From a virus, in IMG/VR virus record IMGVR_UViG_3300042543_000289, positions 1-33,920 of that record: a stretch of DNA of 33,920 nt; one strand, 5' to 3'. The position numbers and the translations under genes are program-made. Below, piece after piece: positions 1-7,454 of this stretch (position 1 is the stretch's first letter; every line of letters starts with the position of its first letter). The notes under the pieces are model-generated. The model was not told the DNA's origin. It made no database searches and saw only the letters and a list, made by a program, of their open reading frames with translations.

Positions 1-180
1 GAGGGGAGAAAGAAACGGGGCTTTAAGGTAGTTATGTGGATCATTGATAAGCCATCCTATCGGCGTCGGTTTAATGTTGACAAGATTGCTATGCAGGAGT
101 TTGCTAAAGGATTCAAGAAGGAGTTTGAGGATGGAGTGGTTAAGGAGATACGCAGGAGAAAGAGGAAAAAAAGCGGGTGA
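1..180 (+). CDS. 3' end of an unknown basic protein (partial)
   Basis: Reading frame 1 is open from the window edge to the TGA at 178-180 and gives 59 residues. The C-terminus is very basic, with runs of Arg and Lys and the ending KKSG. An ATG at 34 with AAGG five bases upstream could start a complete 48-residue protein, but the frame is also open upstream of it, so truncation by the window edge is more likely. The stretch is AT-rich, like several blocks further right. I recognise no family; it shows no recombinase or HNH motif. It sits upstream of the packaging genes on the same strand, with a hairpin terminator candidate about 115 bases after its stop. Confidence 0.45.
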   Translation, partial: EGRKKRGFKVVMWIIDKPSYRRRFNVDKIAMQEFAKGFKKEFEDGVVKEIRRRKRKKSG

Positions 181-290
181 GTTAGATTAGTATTATTATC
201 AACAACAATAATTAGTGGCTGTATTGCTGAATAGCTGTGCAGAAAAATTTGTTGTGTATTCTAATCAATTTGGGTCCTTTCTACACCTAT

Positions 291-311
291 TGGCCGAGGG
301 TAGATTCGAAC
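291..311 (-). other. tRNA 3'-end-like sequence, possible attachment-site core
   Basis: Read on the minus strand, these bases look like the last part of a tRNA. A T-loop TTCGAAT is followed by CTACC (3' strand of a T stem), CTCGGCC (3' strand of an acceptor stem) and A (discriminator). The bases before the T-loop (GAGCG) do not pair with CTACC, so the 5' half is absent and this is not a complete tRNA. A tRNA 3' end without its 5' half is what a phage attachment core often looks like. No integrase is visible in the window, and the same bases also form part of a terminator-like hairpin, so the call is weak. Confidence 0.2.
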
Positions 312-322
312 GCTCGGTTTTT
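294..322 (+). terminator. candidate intrinsic terminator upstream of terS
   Basis: CCGAG (294-298) pairs with CTCGG (313-317) and is followed at once by TTTTT (318-322). The loop is 14 bases. The short stem makes it a modest terminator. It would end transcription of the gene that stops at 180 and separate it from the packaging operon that starts at about 436. Confidence 0.4.
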
Positions 323-415
323 CTGTTGGTCCCAGCCCAGAGCAATGCGAACCCTGTTGTAGCAAGGGTTTTCAGCGCACCGACCCCCTCCCGCCCCTGC
401 CATCTGTCGCAGCGC

Positions 416-450
416 GTCACATTATTCTGTCACATTTGGCTAATGTGACA
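416..450. promoter_or_regulatory. cluster of three GTCACATT elements: candidate TerS binding site (cosB-like) or operator
   Basis: GTCACATTA occurs at 416-424, GTCACATTT at 429-437, and the inverse of GTCACATTA at 441-449. The second and third copies form a perfect 9-base inverted repeat (428-436 and 442-450) with a 5-base spacer. The first two are direct repeats 13 bases apart, a little over one helical turn. In lambda-type phages with Nu1/GpA terminases the small subunit binds repeated sites next to cos, close to the terS gene, which fits this place. An operator at the head of the late operon is the alternative. The elements overlap the most upstream possible terS start (TTG at 436). Confidence 0.45.
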
Positions 451-1059
451 CCAAATGCGACGGGATGGTCAGTGGCATTGATCAGCGTCCGGGAGGCGGC
501 CGACAAGCTGGGGCTGAGATCGCCCGGCAGCATCTACCGGAAGATCAAAGAAGGCGCTCTCGCCACTGTTGACGGCAAGCTTGAAGAGGAGGGCCTTGCC
601 GATCGCTGGAGACAGGTCAGCCGCGAGAAGCGCCACCGTGCCTCCGATCCCGTTTCCTCTGGCGGGGAGGATCCACCACCGCGCAAGCTGCCAAGGCCCC
701 AGCGGCAGCGGCAGGCCCCAGCCCCGCGCCAGAAACCAGCCGCGCCAAGTTCCACCGATGCAGACACTCAAGAGGAGGCAGACTTCTACGTCTACCGTGG
801 TCTAAATGAAAAAGAGAAATATCTAATCAATAAATTAACCCGACTGGAGAAGGCAAAAACCCTGGTCTACAAAGAAGACTTTGAAGCCGCATATGCTGCA
901 GTCCTGAGCAACCTTATGCTTGGCGCTGAATCGCTCTCAAGGCAAATCAGAACCGATATCCCTCACCTGACACAACAAGAATGCGATAAGATACAGTCAA
1001 GAATCGACGATCTTTTTAGAGCAATCTCTGATAACACCTTTGAGGAGTTAGATGCATGA
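436..1059 (+). CDS. terminase small subunit, Nu1-like
   Basis: This is the DNA-recognition subunit of the packaging motor. An N-terminal helix-turn-helix (ISVREAADKLGL..GSIYRKIKEG, about residues 15-40) resembles the winged-helix DNA-binding domain of lambda Nu1. A Pro/Arg/Gln-rich linker (about 65-110) follows. The C-terminal helical part (about 125-207, starting near EKEKYLINKLTRLEKAK) resembles the Nu1 segment that assembles with the large subunit. The start is uncertain: TTG 436, GTG 445, GTG 472 and TTG 478 are all in frame. The purine-rich GGGATGG at 462-468 favours one of the later starts, which would put the repeats at 416-450 in front of the gene. The stop overlaps the terL start as ATGA. 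The N-terminal half is GC-rich and the C-terminal half AT-rich. Confidence 0.82.
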   Translation: MANVTPNATGWSVALISVREAADKLGLRSPGSIYRKIKEGALATVDGKLEEEGLADRWRQVSREKRHRASDPVSSGGEDPPPRKLPRPQRQRQAPAPRQKPAAPSSTDADTQEEADFYVYRGLNEKEKYLINKLTRLEKAKTLVYKEDFEAAYAAVLSNLMLGAESLSRQIRTDIPHLTQQECDKIQSRIDDLFRAISDNTFEELDA

Positions 1060-3038
1060 TCTCACGCAGTAGAGCGGAAATTGCCAAGCGCCTGGCTGGA
1101 ATGTTGAGGCCAAAAGAGAAAATCACCTTTCTTGAGTATTCTGAGCGGTACGGTTACATCGTAGACGGTACGCATGGAACACAAAAGTTCAGGTGCAGAC
1201 CATACCAGCGTGACTGGTTTCTTGGCGCTACGGATCCAGAGGTGCAGTGCGTTGTCTGCCAAAAGCCTGCTCGAATTGGATGGTCGGAATACATAAAACA
1301 ACTCCTGCAATTCTTTTGCTATTGGAAACCGTCTAAGATTATGATTGTGCAGCCTACGGATTCTGAGGTTGCCGCTTACAGCAAGGAAGATATAGACCCT
1401 TTGTTTGCGGAGAACACCGGCGTACCGGTGCTTGCCGGCCTGCTTGGAAACAAGAAATCAAAAACAGACACACGCAACAGCTATAACTTTAAGCAGCTCA
1501 ATAATGGCGCGCTTATCCACCTTGTCAACGCCGCAACGCCAAGATCCGCAAGACGTGTTGCAAGAAACTGTATATTTTTCGAGGAACCGGCAACCTATGA
1601 CAGCCCTGAAGGGCACACAATTAAGAACTTCCTGAAGCGTGCGGGAACATTCTGGGATCCATTCTTCACGATTGGCGGCACGCCTATTGAGCCTGGCGAT
1701 TACATGGATCAATGCTTCAGGATGGGGGATCAGCAATACCGTTACTATCCATGCCCACATTGCAACACTTACCAGCAACTTGCGTGGGAAAGATTCGTCA
1801 AGGAAGGGCCTGACGCGGGAAAGCTTCAGTGTGAGAACTGTGAAGAGCTGATAGAGAATCGCCACCTGTCCTGGATGGATGAGCGAGCAGGCTGGGCGTG
1901 CCCACTGGGCTTGGATCGCTCCGCCCAGATCCTGCGCGACGGTGTGCCCATCTGGCGCTCGTTTCAGGTTGACGCGGGGATGGGTTATCACCCGGATGCG
2001 GCATGGACTGAAGTCGTGTCGAGGCATCAGGCCGCGCTGCAGCAGATGCAGAAGGGAGACACCGATGACATGCAGACCTTTTGCAACACGGACAGGGGGC
2101 GGCCCTGGCAGGACACCCTGGCGACCAAGATCACTGCCGACAACCTCGCCAAACGGCGGCTCGAAATCGCCCATGGCAACGGCTATGGCCCCGTCAGCTC
2201 CGATCCCTGGCGGGTGCCCAATGGCGTGCTGCTGGTCACTGCTGGCGGGGACACACAGGGCGGCGGCGGCACGGCTGGTCAGCGGCTGGTGGTGACCGTC
2301 TGGGGCTGGGGCCGCGGTGAGGAGGGCTGGCACCTGGGACACTTCGAGATCGACGGCGACCCGCAAGACCCCGTGGTCCTGAGCCAGCTGGATCAGATCG
2401 CGTCAACGGTTTGGGTTCGGGAGGATGGCGCCCGCCTGACCATGGCGAAAGGCCTTCAGGATGAGGCCGGTCTTGAGGCCTCGATGCACGCGATCCGTGC
2501 TCACCTGGCGGGCGGCCCTGGCGTCTGGTCACCCTGCCGGGGAGCTCCACAGCCCGGGAAGGCACTGCTCGGGAAGCCGTTCTCCGCCGAGATCAACCAC
2601 AAGGGCCAGATCGTGAAGCGCGGCATTGAGGTGCATTGGGTCGGGTACCAGGAGAGCGTGAAGCACCTGCACAACCGCCTCCGTGTGTCGGCGCCAGGCC
2701 CCGGCTACCTGCACTTCGGCAATGAACTGATCTCCACTGACCAGTACCTCAAAGAGCTGTTCCCCTGGCGGCGGGTACCGGTGCGGAAGGGTGGCCAGAC
2801 GGTCTACAAATGGGGCGACCCCCCAGCAGGTCACCGCGACGAGGGCGGCGACTGCACCCGGTATGCCATTGCCGCTCGGGAGCTGGTTTCACGGGGCTAC
2901 AACCGCGCCACGATGTGGGATCAGCTGGAGGCGGCGGCGCTGGCTTCCATCGGCCCACAACTGGAGCGGAACGCCGAGCAGCAGGGCAGGGAAAGCCCTT
3001 GGCTCCCAAGGAATCGCAAAGGCTGGCTTGTGCGATAA
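1056..3038 (+). CDS. terminase large subunit, lambda GpA family
   Basis: This is the ATPase and nuclease of the DNA-packaging motor; it cuts concatemers and pumps DNA through the portal. Its 660 residues match the GpA family. K70-PARIGWSE is the atypical Walker A loop seen in lambda GpA (KSARVGYSK). CIFFEE (172-177) is the Walker B/catalytic acid strand. C233, C236, C259 and C262 form a zinc ribbon. The family signature FCNTDRGRPW is at 342-351. D399 in AGGDTQ starts the nuclease domain, and GHRDEGGDC (592-600) carries further metal-binding acids. The 5' two-fifths are AT-rich and the rest GC-rich, with the change near 1870, close to the ATPase/nuclease domain boundary. It overlaps terS by four bases. 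Confidence 0.95.
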   Translation: MISRSRAEIAKRLAGMLRPKEKITFLEYSERYGYIVDGTHGTQKFRCRPYQRDWFLGATDPEVQCVVCQKPARIGWSEYIKQLLQFFCYWKPSKIMIVQPTDSEVAAYSKEDIDPLFAENTGVPVLAGLLGNKKSKTDTRNSYNFKQLNNGALIHLVNAATPRSARRVARNCIFFEEPATYDSPEGHTIKNFLKRAGTFWDPFFTIGGTPIEPGDYMDQCFRMGDQQYRYYPCPHCNTYQQLAWERFVKEGPDAGKLQCENCEELIENRHLSWMDERAGWACPLGLDRSAQILRDGVPIWRSFQVDAGMGYHPDAAWTEVVSRHQAALQQMQKGDTDDMQTFCNTDRGRPWQDTLATKITADNLAKRRLEIAHGNGYGPVSSDPWRVPNGVLLVTAGGDTQGGGGTAGQRLVVTVWGWGRGEEGWHLGHFEIDGDPQDPVVLSQLDQIASTVWVREDGARLTMAKGLQDEAGLEASMHAIRAHLAGGPGVWSPCRGAPQPGKALLGKPFSAEINHKGQIVKRGIEVHWVGYQESVKHLHNRLRVSAPGPGYLHFGNELISTDQYLKELFPWRRVPVRKGGQTVYKWGDPPAGHRDEGGDCTRYAIAARELVSRGYNRATMWDQLEAAALASIGPQLERNAEQQGRESPWLPRNRKGWLVR

Positions 3039-3047
3039 GATGCAACC

Positions 3048-3254
3048 ATGGCCTACACATTGTCAGATCTCGAAAATCTGCGCCAACGGATCGCCGAGGG
3101 CGTTTCAAAGGTCAGGTTCTCTGACGGAAGAGAGATGACGTTTAGATCGTTAGACGAAATGCGTAGAATCGAAGAAAGTATGATTGCAGATCTTGGACTC
3201 AATCTGACCACTTCGCGCAGCCAGCACTACTTCACACCGCGCAGAATGTCATGA
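3048..3254 (+). CDS. head-tail joining protein, gpW family
   Basis: This 68-residue protein has the size and layout of lambda gpW, the small connector added under the portal after DNA filling. The N-terminal helix LSDLENLRQRIAEG is followed by a two-strand hairpin (KVRFSDGREMTFRS) and a second helix (LDEMRRIEESMIADLG). That is the helix-hairpin-helix fold of gpW. The tail ends in the short aromatic/basic stretch HYFTPRRMS, also usual for the family. It lies between terL and the portal gene, exactly where W sits in lambda, and its stop overlaps the portal start as ATGA. Confidence 0.88.
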   Translation: MAYTLSDLENLRQRIAEGVSKVRFSDGREMTFRSLDEMRRIEESMIADLGLNLTTSRSQHYFTPRRMS

Positions 3255-4663
3255 CTGGCGCCGTAAACCTTCGCGGCATACACGCGGCCTTTGATGCAGC
3301 GAAGGAGTCGCGGCGCACGGCTGGGTGGTACGCAACATCCGCCGGGCCAAATGCAGACCTACGCTCTGCGTGGAGCTGGCTAGTCAAGCGCCATCAGGAT
3401 CTTGTGGATAACGATGGCTATGCAAAAAAAGCTATCGGAGTCATAGTGAATAGTTGGATAGGTGATGGCATTATGTCAACACCGACCAACACGGCACAGC
3501 GATACGGTAGGCTCTGGCAATCCTGGTGTGATGAACCAATCTCTGACTTCTACGAAAAGCGTAATTGGTACGGAAATCAGGCAATAGGAGCACGAACAAC
3601 CGCCGTGCGTGGTGCTGTACTGCTGAGGAAAAGAATAAATCCTGAAATCCTGGAAAAATATAAAATGGTCCCACTACAGGTACAGATGCTTGAACCTGAT
3701 TGGCTGGATTTTGGCAAGGATAACGGGATCAATATCATTTTTGGCCAGCAATTTGACGAAGCCGGCAGGTTACAGGGCTATTGGATACGTGATAAACATC
3801 CGGGCGAGTCAATGCTTGGTTACGGCATCAAATACACAAGCAGTTTCGTTTCAAAAGACGAAATAAGCCTACATTTTGAAGACTTAAGGGCTGGCCAACG
3901 GATGGGTATTCCGTTTGGCACCGCCGCAATCCTGACTCTTCGGGACATGGGAGACACAAAGATTGCGCAGCAAATGAAGGATAAGATCTCGGCTTGTTTC
4001 TTTGGTGTGACCAGCGACAGTGACGGCCAGAATAATCAGGTTGATGATGATAAGGTTTTTGAGGAAATTGAGCCAGGAATGAACTACAAACTTCCGCCTG
4101 GCCGGTCGTTTGAAGCGTTCACACCGCCAACCTCTGGCGATTTTTCAACCACGCAAAAGCTCTACGCCCATGAAGTTGCCGCTGCCTACGAAATCACTTA
4201 CGAGGCGTTGACTGGCGATCTTTCAAACGTCAACTACAGCAGCATGAGAGGCGGCTGGCTGGAGTTTTCGCGGCGCGTTGCTCACCTGCGTGGCAACATC
4301 AGCTACCCCGGAATGCTGATGCCAGTCTGCAGGTGGCACGATGAATTGGCGCGGGCGTCTGGCCTCCTGAAGGGCCCTCGGGTGATGTGGTCGCACACCC
4401 CGCCGCGCCGCGAGATGATGGATCCCACCAAGGAGATCCCGGCGCTGGACAAGGCGGTTCGGGCTGGCATTATGAGCCTGGCGGAAGTTCACCGCTCCTA
4501 CGGCTACATCCCCGAGCAAGTGCTCGCAGAGCGCGAGAAAGAAATCAAGGAAGCTCGATCCAGGGGAATCATGCTGACGACGGATCCCGGCGCTGAGCAG
4601 TTCTTCTCAGGCCTCCAGCCAGCCACTCCGCCTACAATGCCCACAAGCAATTCTCAGCCATGA
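3251..4663 (+). CDS. portal protein, lambda gpB family
   Basis: This protein forms the dodecameric ring at the capsid vertex through which DNA enters and leaves. The 470-residue length is close to that of lambda gpB. The N-terminal part has the family's LRSAWSWLVKRHQDLVDNDGYAKKAIGVIV stretch (about residues 37-66, given here as the recognisable pattern of Arg-Asp-Leu followed by Ala-Ile). Near residues 316-335 is the strongly conserved YEALTGDLSNVNYSSMRGG. The C-terminus (about 440-470) is low-complexity Pro/Thr-rich, as in other portals. The first 950 bases are AT-rich and the last 400 GC-rich. It overlaps gpW and the protease/capsid gene by four bases each, consistent with translational coupling. 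Confidence 0.93.
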   Translation: MTGAVNLRGIHAAFDAAKESRRTAGWYATSAGPNADLRSAWSWLVKRHQDLVDNDGYAKKAIGVIVNSWIGDGIMSTPTNTAQRYGRLWQSWCDEPISDFYEKRNWYGNQAIGARTTAVRGAVLLRKRINPEILEKYKMVPLQVQMLEPDWLDFGKDNGINIIFGQQFDEAGRLQGYWIRDKHPGESMLGYGIKYTSSFVSKDEISLHFEDLRAGQRMGIPFGTAAILTLRDMGDTKIAQQMKDKISACFFGVTSDSDGQNNQVDDDKVFEEIEPGMNYKLPPGRSFEAFTPPTSGDFSTTQKLYAHEVAAAYEITYEALTGDLSNVNYSSMRGGWLEFSRRVAHLRGNISYPGMLMPVCRWHDELARASGLLKGPRVMWSHTPPRREMMDPTKEIPALDKAVRAGIMSLAEVHRSYGYIPEQVLAEREKEIKEARSRGIMLTTDPGAEQFFSGLQPATPPTMPTSNSQP

Positions 4664-6690
4664 AGTCGATCTTTCTTTACGGGGACATCGGTCTCGATGT
4701 GAGTGTCCAGGATCTGTCTGCCCAACTTGCTGAGGCGGGAACCCAGGACGTCAGTATCAACGTCTTCTCCTATGGCGGGGATGCTGGCCAGGGCCTGGCG
4801 ATGTTCAACCTGCTGGAGCGGTATCAGGGCCGGGTGACTGCCTACATCGATGGCGTGGTTGCCAGCGCTGGAACCCTGCCGGTGATGGCGGCCGACCGCA
4901 CGGTGATGCCAGCAAATGCCCTGATGCTGATCCACGACTGCTGGAGCGGCGCACGCGGCAACGCATCCAGCCTCAGGCGCCAGGCTGATCAGCTCGACAG
5001 CTTCTCTGGCAGCTATCGGGATGCCTACGCCAGGCGTACCAAGCGCTCTGCAGAGGAGGTTGCCGCATGGATGAGTGCCAACAACGGCGATGGCACGTGG
5101 TTCACTGCTCAGGCCGCACTGGATGTAGGCCTGATTGACGAGATCTCCCCCCCGGTCGCGGTTCAGGCCAAGGCACCTGCACTGGATCCCTCCAGATTCA
5201 CCGGTGAAGCCCTCCCGGAATCGCTGAAGTTTTGGGCGCAGGCTACACTGGCACAGATCGAAGCTCCGCCAATTCAAATGAGCAAGCCATCTCAGGCCGG
5301 GGGCGAACCGGCCGCTGTTGAGCCGCAAGCGACCCGCACGCCTGAGGCTACTGTCGCTCCTGTTCAGGCATCCGCCCTGCCCCCCGTGGCCCCTCCTGTC
5401 GCATCTGGCGGGGAGCTGGCCGAGCTGGCGAGTCTTCGCCGCGAGAATGACATCCGGGCCGCTGCTGCCCACGCCAACCTCCCCCCGGAGAAGGTGCAAG
5501 CGCTGATCGATGGCGGCTTGCCCATGGCACAGGCGGCCATTGAGATCGTAAAGGCTGCAGCCGCCGCATCTGATGCGCGGGCCCCCCTGGCAGGCCACCC
5601 CGCCCGCGTGCAGGTGACGCGAGACGCGGGGGAAAACGTCAAGGCCGGCATCCAGGCCCGCATCGAGCACCGTCTCAAGCCCGGTTCTGTCATGCCTGAA
5701 GCTGCCCGGCAGTTTCGGGGCTGCAGCATGTTGGACCTGATCAAGGCCTCCATGGAGATGAATGGAGTCAACCCGGTTGGGCGGAGCAAATCGGAGCTTG
5801 CCGTCTGGGCGCTTCACAGCACCAGTGACATTCCGCTGCTGCTTGAGAACGCGGCAAACAAGACGCTCATGCCTGCCTATGAGGAGGAACTTCACACCTG
5901 GGGGGCCATCGCTCTGCAGCGAAACCTCCCGGACTTCAAGGACGCAAAGACTTTTAACATTTCCGCCAATCTGATCCCCAAGGAATTGAAAGAGGGCGGT
6001 GAATATGAGTCCGCAACGATCTCTGAGAGCCGGGCATCTTGGCGTCTTTATACCTACGCCAGGAAAATCCTTTATTCTCGCGAGATGATCATCAATGATG
6101 ATCTGTCAGCGCTTGAGGAAACACTGCCCTTGTTCGGTCGTGGTTTCCGAAGGTTTGAGTCCAATATGATCTACGAACTGATCACTTCAAACGCAAACAG
6201 CGCTGAAGATGGTCTGCCGTTGTTTGACGCCTCGCACAACAACACGGGAACGGGTGCCATTTCTATTCCTTCCATCTCCGCTGGCAGAAAAGCCATGCGC
6301 AAGCAGACGGATAAAGCGGGAACGGCGATCAACCTTGAACCCGGCTTCCTGATGGGTCCGTCGGATCTTGAGGACGAAATCCTTCAATTCCTCTATCCAA
6401 ACGGTTACGCGCCTTCCGCGCTGACTGGTGCAAATGGTGTGCATCCCTATGTCGGGAAAATGCAGCCCATCGTCGAGAGCCGTCTCGATGGTTCCGCCAC
6501 TCAGTGGTATCTGGTTGCACCGAAGGAGCGGATTGCCGGAATCGTGTACGGCTATCTGGAGGACGAGCCAGGCCCCAATCTGACCAGCGAAACGCTGCGC
6601 GATCCTGACGGGATCAAGTTCATGGCCCGGATTGACTTTGGCGCGGCAATCCGCGACCATCGCGCCTTCTTCCGCTCCAGCGGAACCTGA
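4660..6690 (+). CDS. ClpP-like prohead protease fused to major capsid protein
   Basis: One 676-residue frame joins two head functions. Residues 1-162 are a ClpP/S14-type serine protease: the strand VSINVFSYGG leads to the nucleophile S69 in GVVASAG, then H92 in LMLIHDCW and D160 in GLIDEI. Residues about 200-330 are Pro/Ala-rich and helical, as expected of a scaffold or linker; this includes METs that could start a nested scaffold (for example at 5278) though none has a strong ribosome site. Residues about 340-676 match the Mu gpT-like major capsid family. Protease/capsid fusions of this kind are known. Self-cleavage presumably frees the capsid subunit. There is no separate capsid gene nearby, which supports the fusion. 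Confidence 0.92.
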   Translation: MKSIFLYGDIGLDVSVQDLSAQLAEAGTQDVSINVFSYGGDAGQGLAMFNLLERYQGRVTAYIDGVVASAGTLPVMAADRTVMPANALMLIHDCWSGARGNASSLRRQADQLDSFSGSYRDAYARRTKRSAEEVAAWMSANNGDGTWFTAQAALDVGLIDEISPPVAVQAKAPALDPSRFTGEALPESLKFWAQATLAQIEAPPIQMSKPSQAGGEPAAVEPQATRTPEATVAPVQASALPPVAPPVASGGELAELASLRRENDIRAAAAHANLPPEKVQALIDGGLPMAQAAIEIVKAAAAASDARAPLAGHPARVQVTRDAGENVKAGIQARIEHRLKPGSVMPEAARQFRGCSMLDLIKASMEMNGVNPVGRSKSELAVWALHSTSDIPLLLENAANKTLMPAYEEELHTWGAIALQRNLPDFKDAKTFNISANLIPKELKEGGEYESATISESRASWRLYTYARKILYSREMIINDDLSALEETLPLFGRGFRRFESNMIYELITSNANSAEDGLPLFDASHNNTGTGAISIPSISAGRKAMRKQTDKAGTAINLEPGFLMGPSDLEDEILQFLYPNGYAPSALTGANGVHPYVGKMQPIVESRLDGSATQWYLVAPKERIAGIVYGYLEDEPGPNLTSETLRDPDGIKFMARIDFGAAIRDHRAFFRSSGT

Positions 6691-6720
6691 TCCACCTATT
6701 CACACCTGAGCTGACTTGCC

Positions 6721-7062
6721 ATGAAAAATGAAGTTTATCCGGGAGATTGCTCCCTGCCGCTCGCCGCACCCTATGCAGTCGCATCGGGTGGAGCGGCGCT
6801 GATCGGCGCCATTGTGGCGGTGGCCGTTGTCGATCTGGCCTCCAACGCGGTCGGCACATTCATGCTTGACGGCACCTACACTTTTCCCAAGAGCACCGGC
6901 ACCGGCACCGGAGGCGCCCAGGGTGCCAAGGCCTACTGGGACAACACCGCGAAAAAATTCACCGCCGTCTCCACTGGGCATACCCTGTCGGGCATCTTCT
7001 CCAAGACCTGCACCGATGCAGCCACCACCTGCGAGGTGCGACTCAGCGGGGTTCCCGGCTGA
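6721..7062 (+). CDS. capsid decoration protein, DUF2190 family
   Basis: The 113-residue protein has the DUF2190 pattern: a conserved start (YPGDC..PLAAPYAVASGGAALIGAIVAVAVVDL), small beta strands, a Thr/Gly-rich loop and the ending motif GAKAYWDNTAKKFTAVSTG. Members of this family, and the equivalent lambda gpD, bind the outside of the expanded capsid and strengthen it. It follows the capsid gene after 30 bases, the only clear gap in the head module. Its stop and the next start share a base (TGATG). No strong Shine-Dalgarno sequence is visible. Confidence 0.82.
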   Translation: MKNEVYPGDCSLPLAAPYAVASGGAALIGAIVAVAVVDLASNAVGTFMLDGTYTFPKSTGTGTGGAQGAKAYWDNTAKKFTAVSTGHTLSGIFSKTCTDAATTCEVRLSGVPG

Positions 7063-7454
7063 TGGGCTGGGCCACCCTATCGGCAGCGGCTGATCAGGTG
7101 GCTCAGCGGCACCTGGGGGGCATTGAGTTCACATGTAACGGCGTCACGGGCACCGGCTTCCTGCTCCGCAGGAGCCGCATGGTGCTCGATGACGAGATGG
7201 TCACCATTCGCTGGTTTCTGACGGCCCTGACGTCGGACGCCAGCAGTTTTGCCTATGGCGACGTGCTCACGGCCCAGGGCCAGACGTTTCGAGTTGAGAT
7301 CCAGGCGCAACCTTTCGACGACGGGACATGGTGCGAGGTTCTCCTCAGTGATCCCATCGCAGTCACCCCTGAGCCCGTCATCACCCTGTTCCTGACCACC
7401 CCAGCAGGCCAGCAGCTGACCACCCCAGCCGGCATCCCCCTGATCGCGATCTGA
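7062..7454 (+). CDS. putative head-tail connector / head completion protein
   Basis: This 130-residue protein lies where lambda FII (head-tail joining) lies, just after the decoration gene. It looks like a small beta barrel: GIEFTCNGVTGTGFLL, TIRWFLTAL, YGDVLTAQGQTFRVEIQAQPFDDGTWCEVLLSDPI. The 'define default, then read back' pattern of short strands ending in an interacting tail resembles FII-type connectors, but I cannot assign a family firmly. The C-terminal segment (about 95-130) contains two copies of LTTPAG six residues apart. It overlaps its neighbours by one base on each side, so it belongs to the same transcript. Confidence 0.55.
   Translation: MGWATLSAAADQVAQRHLGGIEFTCNGVTGTGFLLRRSRMVLDDEMVTIRWFLTALTSDASSFAYGDVLTAQGQTFRVEIQAQPFDDGTWCEVLLSDPIAVTPEPVITLFLTTPAGQQLTTPAGIPLIAI

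Noticed and set aside
1-180. C-terminus of an integrase for the partial left-edge gene
   Set aside because: No His-x-x-Arg or catalytic Tyr pattern of tyrosine recombinases is visible in the 59 residues; the end is simply a basic tail.
215-448. Plus-strand frame of 77 codons in the leader before terS
   Set aside because: It crosses the terminator hairpin and the repeat cluster, has no ribosome site and no protein-like pattern.
1458-2366. Minus-strand frame of 302 codons in terL
   Set aside because: TerL motifs (zinc ribbon, FCNTDRGRPW) occupy this stretch on the plus strand, and the antisense frame shows no family features.
4654-5895. Long minus-strand frame (413 codons) opposite the protease/capsid gene
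   Set aside because: It lies antisense to a clear protease with catalytic residues in order, and its product is Arg/Gly/His-rich without recognisable segments. It is a GC-rich shadow frame.
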